Under the pieces are notes generated by a model. That model was not told where the DNA came from. It was given only the letters and a program-made list of their open reading frames with translations, and did not search any database. 11,173 nt of DNA from a bacterium (GTDB lineage: Bacteria > Verrucomicrobiota > Verrucomicrobiae > Limisphaerales > J093), in the NCBI GenBank assembly GCA_021839785.1, contig JAKCAB010000536.1, positions 1 through 11,173 of the forward strand, written 5' to 3'. Positions 6,945 through 11,173 of the stretch are shown piece after piece; positions within the stretch are counted from its first letter, which is position 1, and each line of letters opens with the position of its first letter. Position numbers and translations under genes: made by a program.

Positions 6945-8810
6945 ATGAAGTCACAATCGAACGCGCGCGCCCTGTCCGTGGCGGTGATCTTGCTGGCGGC
7001 AACGGCTTCTCCGGCGGTCCAGGCCCAATCCACCAATGTCATCAACGACGGCACCAGCGCCGCCAACCTCACGCTGCTCGCCAACCTGGCCGACACGTCC
7101 GGCGCCACGCTCACGTTGACCCCCGACAACAGCGGCGCGCTCCTGGCCGAGCAGTCGCCCGAGTACGCCGATTTCGCGCTGAACGGCGTCTGGTTCGACG
7201 ACGGCGTGCGGCCCGCCACCAATGCTTACACGGTGCTGGCGGACGTGCTGCCCGCCGCCGCTTACCCGGAAAATGTGGTGGGCCTCATGGGCTGGCTCGA
7301 CACCGCCAGCTCCAAGGGCATCGCCTTCCGCGTCGTGCCCGGCGCGTTTGGAGCGTTCCAACTGGCCGCCATCGACTTCACCGCCGCCACCCCGGATGTG
7401 AACGATTCCACCGCCGGGCTGTACAACCTGGACGGGACGGACGCGCAGCCGCTCCTGGGCTCGGCCTGGGCGCAGATGGGCAGCTACGACCCCGCCACCT
7501 TCGCGACCTTGAGCCTCGCGATCACGCGGCCCACCGCCGCCGATCTGGCCGCGGTGACCAACGCCACCGCCCACCTCACCGCCAAGGTGTTTCAGCCGGC
7601 AGACACGCAGGCGGGGGACGCCATCGAATTGCTCACCACGCTGCCCGTGCCGGCCACGCACCGCTTCGGCTACGCCGCGAAGTTCGACACCCTCTTCGCC
7701 GCCGGCGGACCCATCGGTTATTTCAAAAACCTCCGGATCGTGGGCAACGTGGAGATCGCCAACCGGCCGCCGCAAATCGCCATCACCAGCCCGACCAACG
7801 GCGCTCAGTTCTACGCGCCGGCCACCTTCACAGTCACCGCCGAAGCCCAGGACAAGGACGGGCAGGTCACGCGCGTGGACTTCTTCCAAGACGCGACTCC
7901 GGTGGGCACCGTGAGCAACCAGCCCAACGCCAGCGTCACGGTCTCCAACCTCGCCGTCGGCACGTACAGCTTCACCGCGAAGGCCTACGACAACGCCGGC
8001 GCCGCTACCACCTCCGCGCCGATCTCGGTTTCGGTGGTGGCGTCGCCCGAGCCGACGCTGACGAACGTCCAGATCGTGACCGGACCGGACGGGCTGCCGC
8101 AGGTCAAACTCACGGTGGTGGGCACGGCGGGGACCGCCTACGACGCGCAGGTTTCGTTCGATTTGAACACCTGGTTCAGCGTCGCCACCGGCACGTTGCC
8201 CGCGGCCAGCACGGATCTGGTTTTCCCCAGCTATTCGTACGCCGGTTTGGCGTATTATCGCGTGCAGGTCGCGAAACCGCCCGGCCAGGGCAACCAATCG
8301 CCGAGCGTCGCGATTTCCAGCCCCGCCGCGGGCGCGCAGTTCCCCGCGCCGGCCACGATCAGCGTGACCGCCAATGCCCAAGACAGCGACGGCCAAATCC
8401 AGAAAGTGGAAGTCTATCTCGGCAATCAACTGGTCGGCTCAGCCACCTCCAGTCCGGCCACGATCACCGTCGCGAACGTGACCCCCGGCAGCTACCAACT
8501 CACCGCCCGCGCTTACGACGATCAGGGCGCCGCCGCCATCTCGCAACCGGTGCCGATCAGTGTTTCAGGAACCGTGACGCCGCCACAACTCAGCGGCCCG
8601 ACGCCGCTGCCTTCGGCCGGCAATTTCCAGCAGTTCCAGTTCACGGTCACCGGCCTTTCCGGTTCGACGTACCGGGTCGAGTCGTCCCCCGACCTCAAGC
8701 AATGGACGCAAGTCGAGACCGGCGCGGTGACCGGCGCCACCCGGCAGTTCACTTATCCGCGCGCCACGGGCAGCAATCTGCTCTTTTACCGGGTGGTGAG
8801 CCTGCCTTGA
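6945..8810 (+). CDS. Secreted multidomain protein: beta-rich N-terminal domain plus two Ig/DLxxW repeats
   Basis: The 621-residue product starts with a signal peptide (SVAVILLAATASPAVQA, cleavage probably near residue 28). Residues about 30-270 form an Asn/Thr/Ala-rich beta domain that may be a lectin-like jelly roll; I cannot name it. Then come two copies of one unit. Copy 1 has a bacterial Ig domain (273-365, NRPPQIAITSPTNGAQF…YDNAGAA) plus a module with FDLNTWFSVATG…YYRV (371-445). Copy 2 has the Ig domain (450-541, NQSPSVAISSPAAGAQF…YDDQGAA) plus SPDLKQWTQVETG…FYRV (545-621). The final module is typical of exported verrucomicrobial proteins. It carries no recognisable catalytic motif, so an extracellular binding or surface role is inferred. 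The ATG at 6945 was chosen because it begins the signal peptide; the much longer frame upstream of it lies antisense to the TatD gene and others. Confidence 0.88.
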   Translation: MKSQSNARALSVAVILLAATASPAVQAQSTNVINDGTSAANLTLLANLADTSGATLTLTPDNSGALLAEQSPEYADFALNGVWFDDGVRPATNAYTVLADVLPAAAYPENVVGLMGWLDTASSKGIAFRVVPGAFGAFQLAAIDFTAATPDVNDSTAGLYNLDGTDAQPLLGSAWAQMGSYDPATFATLSLAITRPTAADLAAVTNATAHLTAKVFQPADTQAGDAIELLTTLPVPATHRFGYAAKFDTLFAAGGPIGYFKNLRIVGNVEIANRPPQIAITSPTNGAQFYAPATFTVTAEAQDKDGQVTRVDFFQDATPVGTVSNQPNASVTVSNLAVGTYSFTAKAYDNAGAATTSAPISVSVVASPEPTLTNVQIVTGPDGLPQVKLTVVGTAGTAYDAQVSFDLNTWFSVATGTLPAASTDLVFPSYSYAGLAYYRVQVAKPPGQGNQSPSVAISSPAAGAQFPAPATISVTANAQDSDGQIQKVEVYLGNQLVGSATSSPATITVANVTPGSYQLTARAYDDQGAAAISQPVPISVSGTVTPPQLSGPTPLPSAGNFQQFQFTVTGLSGSTYRVESSPDLKQWTQVETGAVTGATRQFTYPRATGSNLLFYRVVSLP

Positions 8811-8826
8811 CACGGAGGAAACTGGA

Positions 8827-8922
8827 TTGAAGACCGACGCAAACGACGCCATCGCGAGGCGCGCGGATGTCCAATCCGCGCCGGCCAGCGGACGCGCGGC
8901 TTGAAGACCGGCGGCGAACGAC
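8827..8922. repeat. Imperfect direct repeat before the thioredoxin gene
   Basis: TTGAAGACCG…AACGAC occurs at 8827-8847 and again at 8901-8922, identical over the first ten and last six bases with small changes between. Together with the hairpin between the copies it fills most of the 128-bp gap after the Ig-protein gene. Its role is unknown. Confidence 0.55.
8861..8881. terminator. GC-rich hairpin between the Ig-protein and thioredoxin genes (possible terminator)
   Basis: GCGCGGAT (8861-8868) and ATCCGCGC (8874-8881) are perfect 8-bp arms around a 5-nt loop. No T-run follows on either strand, so a classical intrinsic terminator is not shown; it could be an attenuating or transcript-protecting hairpin. 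Confidence 0.35.
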
Positions 8923-8938
8923 ACAACTGGTCACCATT

Positions 8939-9439
8939 ATGAAGAAAATCCTGCTCACCGCGCTCGCGTTGGCGCTGGTCTCCACCCTCGCGTTGGCGGC
9001 AGAGAAGAAAATCTGGGCCAAGTCTTACCTCGGCCAGAAGGCGCCTGAATTCGTCGTGGAGAAATGGCTTTCAAAAGAGCCGGACCGGAAAGGCAAGTGG
9101 GTGCTGATCGACTTCTGGGCCACTTGGTGCCCGCCTTGCCGCAAGGCCATTCCCGAGTTGAACGCGTTCCACAAAAAATTCGGCGACAAGCTGGTGGTGA
9201 TCGGCGTCTCGGACGAACCGGAGGCCAAGGTCCGCGCGCTCAAGGACCCCAAGATCGAGTACTTCAGCGCCATCGACACGCAGAAGCGGATGAACCAGGC
9301 CCTCGAAGTGAAAGGCATTCCCCACGTCATCATCGTGGATCCGGAAGGCATCGTTCGCTGGGAGGGCTTCCCGTTGCTGGAAGGCCACGAACTGACCGAA
9401 CAGGTCGTGGCGGACCTGCTGGCGGGGAAGGCGAAGTAG
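8939..9439 (+). CDS. Exported TlpA/ResA-like thioredoxin-fold protein
   Basis: The 166-residue protein has a clean signal peptide (residues 1-20, KKILLTALALALVSTLALA, cleavage after ALA). A thioredoxin-like domain of the TlpA/ResA/AhpC-TSA type follows. It begins with LGQKAPEFVVEKW, then FWATWCPPCRKAIPEL with the redox pair C64/C67 in W-C-P-P-C. After VIGVSDEP comes the cis-proline P128 in KGIPHVIIVDPEG. Such proteins reduce disulfides in the periplasm, often during cytochrome c maturation or on secreted partners; its electron donor is not in this window. The ATG at 8939 was chosen because it starts the signal peptide directly; the 24-codon in-frame extension upstream is Arg-rich and implausible. 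There is no strong Shine-Dalgarno. It is downstream of the Ig-protein gene with 128 bp between, so its own promoter is possible. Confidence 0.93.
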   Translation: MKKILLTALALALVSTLALAAEKKIWAKSYLGQKAPEFVVEKWLSKEPDRKGKWVLIDFWATWCPPCRKAIPELNAFHKKFGDKLVVIGVSDEPEAKVRALKDPKIEYFSAIDTQKRMNQALEVKGIPHVIIVDPEGIVRWEGFPLLEGHELTEQVVADLLAGKAK

Positions 9440-9514
9440 CCGGTCGCCGGCCTCCGGTTCGCGGGCCGCAGCCAACCGTGCCCGCCGGGGCGACTGCGCG
9501 GCGAAGCCTCCAAG

Positions 9515-9988
9515 ATGCGAACCACGCTGGTGCTCCTCAAACCCGATGCCATCGCGCGCGGGTTGGTCGGGGCAATTCTCGCCCGCTTCGAGGCGGCGGG
9601 CCTCCGCGTCGAGGGCTGTCGCTCGCTTTGTCCGGAGCAGGCGCTCATGGCGGCGCATTACGCCGACCTGAAGGTCCGCAACGAACGCGCCTTCACCCTC
9701 ACGATTCAGTCGCTGGCCAACCGCCCGTTCATCGCGGTGCGGCTGGCGGGCATCGACGCGGTCCAGAAAGCGCGCGCGCTGGTCGGCGCGACCGATCCGC
9801 TGGCGGCGGCGCCGGGAACGATCCGCGGCGATTTTGGCAACGATAGTCTCGCCCAAGCAGCCGCCGACGACCGCGCCGTGAACAACCTTGTCCACGCCGC
9901 CGACTCCGAAGCCGCGGTGGCGCGCGAAACCGCGCTTTGGTTCGGGGAAGCGGTGACGGCTTCCGCGGTGGGCGGCCGAGCATTGTGA
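9515..9988 (+). CDS. ndk: Nucleoside diphosphate kinase with extended active-site loop
   Basis: This 157-residue cytoplasmic enzyme transfers the gamma-phosphate of ATP to other NDPs through a phospho-histidine. It shows the family start TTLVLLKPDA (K9), ARGLVGAIL, the Y49 region, R87 and GATDP (91-95), the APGTIRGDFG block (99-108), and a C-terminal ETALWFGE. The catalytic His is H127 in NNLVHAADS. This differs from the usual N-x-x-H-G-S-D-S: the Gly after His is Ala, and the loop from GTIRGDFG to His is about 10 residues longer than in E. coli Ndk. The usual RPFF segment is also replaced (VRNERAFTLTIQSL). Such variants occur in some bacterial lineages and all key residues remain, so activity is expected. 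It starts 75 nt after the thioredoxin gene with no clear ribosome site; no functional link between the two is apparent. Confidence 0.92.
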   Translation: MRTTLVLLKPDAIARGLVGAILARFEAAGLRVEGCRSLCPEQALMAAHYADLKVRNERAFTLTIQSLANRPFIAVRLAGIDAVQKARALVGATDPLAAAPGTIRGDFGNDSLAQAAADDRAVNNLVHAADSEAAVARETALWFGEAVTASAVGGRAL

Positions 9989-10000
9989 GCGCGGCGACAA

Positions 10001-10088
10001 CGCAGAGACGCGGTCACGGTGAGAGCCGGTGGCGGGGGCGAGACTCTGTCGAGCCGTGCCGTTTCACTGCCGAGGCGCCGAGACGCGG
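10001..10088. repeat. Pair of 13-bp near-identical direct repeats in the intergenic region
   Basis: CGCAGAGACGCGG (10001-10013) recurs as CGCCGAGACGCGG (10076-10088), one mismatch. The sequence style (gacgcggag, gccgaggcgccgag) is that of dispersed intergenic repeats, which is inference without genome comparison. Confidence 0.45.
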
Positions 10089-10092
10089 AGGT

Positions 10093-10168
10093 TGAATTTG
10101 GAAGCCAGGAAAGCCGGAAGCCAAAGACCGCACTCGCTCCATTCCTGCGTTCCTGAGTTCCGAATTGG
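10093..10168. repeat. Imperfect inverted repeat with 19-bp arms
   Basis: TGAATTTGGAAGCCAGGAA (10093-10111) pairs with TTCCTGAGTTCCGAATTGG (10150-10168) at 15 of 19 positions, with 38 bp between. This stretch is more AT-rich than the flanks. No open frame here looks like a gene. Confidence 0.4.
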
Positions 10169-10211
10169 CCCTCTGTAGTGCTATCTCCCAACATCGTCGC
10201 GTGCTGCGAAG

Positions 10212-10304
10212 ATTTTTGGGCGCGCGAAGGACGCGAAGAGAGCGAAGGAGGGAAATAGCTTCTCTGGCCTTCGCCGCCTTCGCGTCCTTCGCGCGAATTT
10301 TTGG
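10212..10304. repeat. Long palindromic element flanked by 8-bp direct repeats (MITE/REP-like)
   Basis: Perfect 18-bp arms lie at 10221-10238 and 10278-10295 (CGCGCGAAGGACGCGAAG and its complement). Inside, after a 3x3 internal loop, a second 7-bp stem pairs 10242-10248 (GCGAAGG) with 10268-10274 (CCTTCGC), and a short A/G-rich to T/C-rich stem tops the structure. ATTTTTGG sits just outside the left arm (10212-10219) and again just outside the right arm (10297-10304), like a target-site duplication. On the plus strand the hairpin is followed by five Ts, so it could also act as a terminator for ndk. There is no transposase gene, so any mobility would depend on one elsewhere. Confidence 0.6.
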
Positions 10305-10357
10305 TTGCGGCTTGAGCCGCGCTGTGCCTCCGTGGCTGAAACCGCCGGGCCGACGTA

Positions 10358-10380
10358 GCCTCACTCCTCCGGAGTAAGGC
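10358..10380. terminator. Possible terminator hairpin between converging genes
   Basis: A 10-bp stem with one mismatch (GCCTcACTCC at 10358-10367 with GGAGTaAGGC at 10371-10380) closes a 3-nt loop. It lies 17 nt beyond the stop of the minus-strand TIM-barrel gene and also downstream of ndk. On the plus strand TTTT occurs at 10394-10397, too far for a classical intrinsic terminator. It is weak evidence. Confidence 0.3.
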
Positions 10381-10397
10381 AGGTTCAGTCGCTCTTT

Positions 10398-11173
10398 TCA
10401 CGGCTCGGGATTCAGCAGGGTCTGAAAGGCGAGAGTCTCCTGATCTTCTTCATATCTGCTGTTCAGCACCGCGTCCAAAACGACCGGAACCTCCGGCGCC
10501 ACAGCCAGCCAGCGCGCGAGGGTCTCCCTTTGGGGGTAAGCGGAAATCAGCGCATGGGCATTCCAGAGCTGGCCCATGATGTCGCGCTCTGGAGCAGCCA
10601 CCAGCCAGAAGCCGAGGTAGGGCTTCAACCGCGCGGCCAACTCGGGCGAGGGCGTCTGCCCCGCCAACAAGGCCGTGCTGGGCGCAAGCTTCAAGTTGGA
10701 CGCGCCTACGCGGTCGAGCCAGCGCAGGCCGTCGTCGAGACTCCACGGCGGTTTGCCGAAGGCCAGCCGGAGATGAAGCGTGACCTGCCGGGCGGCGGCT
10801 TCCTTGGCCAGCGCTTTGAGCGTCGTTTCAAACGCCGCGTCCGTTTGTTCGCCGGTGAGGTTGTTTTCCGGGTGCCGGTGCAATGACAGGATGAGGTCGC
10901 GCGCACCGAGAATCTCCATCTTGGCCAGCACATCCGCGATCGTGGCCATGCTGGCGGCATAGTCGGCGCGTAGGTTGTCGATGAGGCGGAGCGTCGGGTA
11001 CAGGTCGATGCCGGAGCTGAGGTCCACGGCGATGCGGAGACCCTGTCGTTTCAGCCAGCCCGCCTCGGCAGCGAGTGCGACTGGCTCGCGGTCGTGGAGG
11101 TAGCGCCAATCCACCACCACGCCGTCGAAATGCTCGAAGAAGGTCGGGCGCGCGAGGATTTCCTCCTTGAGCG
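10398..11173 (-). CDS. Xylose-isomerase-like TIM-barrel protein, C-terminal part, cut by window edge
   Basis: The 257 visible residues run in frame from the window edge (LKEEILARPTFFEHFDGVVV) to TGA at 10398, so no start is inside the window. The pattern is a repeating beta-alpha barrel: DLSSGIDLYP, a helix with MATIADVLAKMEILGARDLI, LSLHRHPENNLTGEQTDAAF, LHLRLAFGKPPWSLDDGLRW, NLKLAPSTALL and FWLVAAPERDIMGQLWNAHA. This is the style of the sugar-phosphate isomerase/xylose isomerase-like (AP endonuclease 2) superfamily. The histidines in LSLHRHPE could bind metal, but I cannot place a full metal site. A role in sugar metabolism, perhaps as one domain of a larger secreted or cytoplasmic enzyme, is inference. 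The GTG at 11120 is internal to the open frame and is not a credible start. Confidence 0.6.
   Translation of the reverse strand, partial: LKEEILARPTFFEHFDGVVVDWRYLHDREPVALAAEAGWLKRQGLRIAVDLSSGIDLYPTLRLIDNLRADYAASMATIADVLAKMEILGARDLILSLHRHPENNLTGEQTDAAFETTLKALAKEAAARQVTLHLRLAFGKPPWSLDDGLRWLDRVGASNLKLAPSTALLAGQTPSPELAARLKPYLGFWLVAAPERDIMGQLWNAHALISAYPQRETLARWLAVAPEVPVVLDAVLNSRYEEDQETLAFQTLLNPEP

Noticed and set aside
6951..8429. A 492-codon frame antisense to the Ig-domain protein
   Set aside because: It is Gly/Arg/Val-rich with no domain, and the plus strand encodes clear Ig repeats over the same bases.
9071..10000. A 309-codon frame antisense to the thioredoxin and ndk genes
   Set aside because: Arg/His/Gly-rich translation with no motif; both plus-strand genes carry intact catalytic signatures.
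9989..10304. CRISPR-like array
   Set aside because: The repeats differ from each other, are few and not regularly spaced, and no cas gene is in the window.
10014..10377. Open frames of 116 codons (minus) and 70 codons (plus) in the repeat region
   Set aside because: They span the palindrome and other repeats, have repeat-derived composition (AKDAKAAKAREA), no ribosome site, and no domain.

Overview
The window (high GC, strong G/C preference at third codon positions) looks like a chromosomal segment of a Gram-negative, aerobic heterotroph, most likely a verrucomicrobium of the Pedosphaera/Limisphaera type. This rests on protein style: a secreted protein combining Ig-like domains with a C-terminal 'DLxxW…FYRV' module, an exported LolA-like protein, a primary-type sigma factor with a Lys-rich N-terminus, and repeat-rich intergenic DNA. 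No marker gene fixes the taxonomy, so it is an inference.

Region 1 (1-1629) is a divergent pair. A sigma-70 gene, cut by the left edge, runs leftwards. A MerR-type regulator with a CarH-like adenosylcobalamin-binding C-terminus runs rightwards. The AT-rich gap between them holds a perfect 7-bp-arm palindrome (GTTGACA-N5-TGTCAAC) and promoter-like hexamers. A B12-based light sensor controlling itself and a sigma factor is the most interesting regulatory hypothesis here.

Region 2 (1630-6830) is a six-gene minus-strand run with small gaps. In transcription order it encodes an 88-residue conserved-looking protein, a TatD-like metal-dependent hydrolase resembling EboB, a small membrane protein with an HxHxxCxxC motif, an Hsp20 chaperone, Lon protease, and an exported LolA-like protein whose start overlaps the lon stop (ATGA). 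Hsp20 and Lon form a protein quality-control core; the roles of the flanking genes are not known. The last gene meets the MerR gene stop-to-stop with no spacer.

Region 3 (6831-9988) is plus-strand: a 621-residue secreted protein with a duplicated Ig/DLxxW unit, an exported TlpA-like thioredoxin, and a nucleoside diphosphate kinase with an atypical active-site loop. Short repeats and a hairpin precede the thioredoxin gene.

Region 4 (9989-10397) holds no credible gene but several repeats, including a long hairpin (18-bp perfect arms) directly flanked by an 8-bp direct repeat. Region 5 (10398-11173) is the C-terminal part of a minus-strand xylose-isomerase-like TIM-barrel protein that continues beyond the window. 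I see no CRISPR array, tRNA, rRNA, phage or transposase gene. The window is mostly ordinary chromosomal content; the points worth following are the CarH/sigma pair and the palindromic element.
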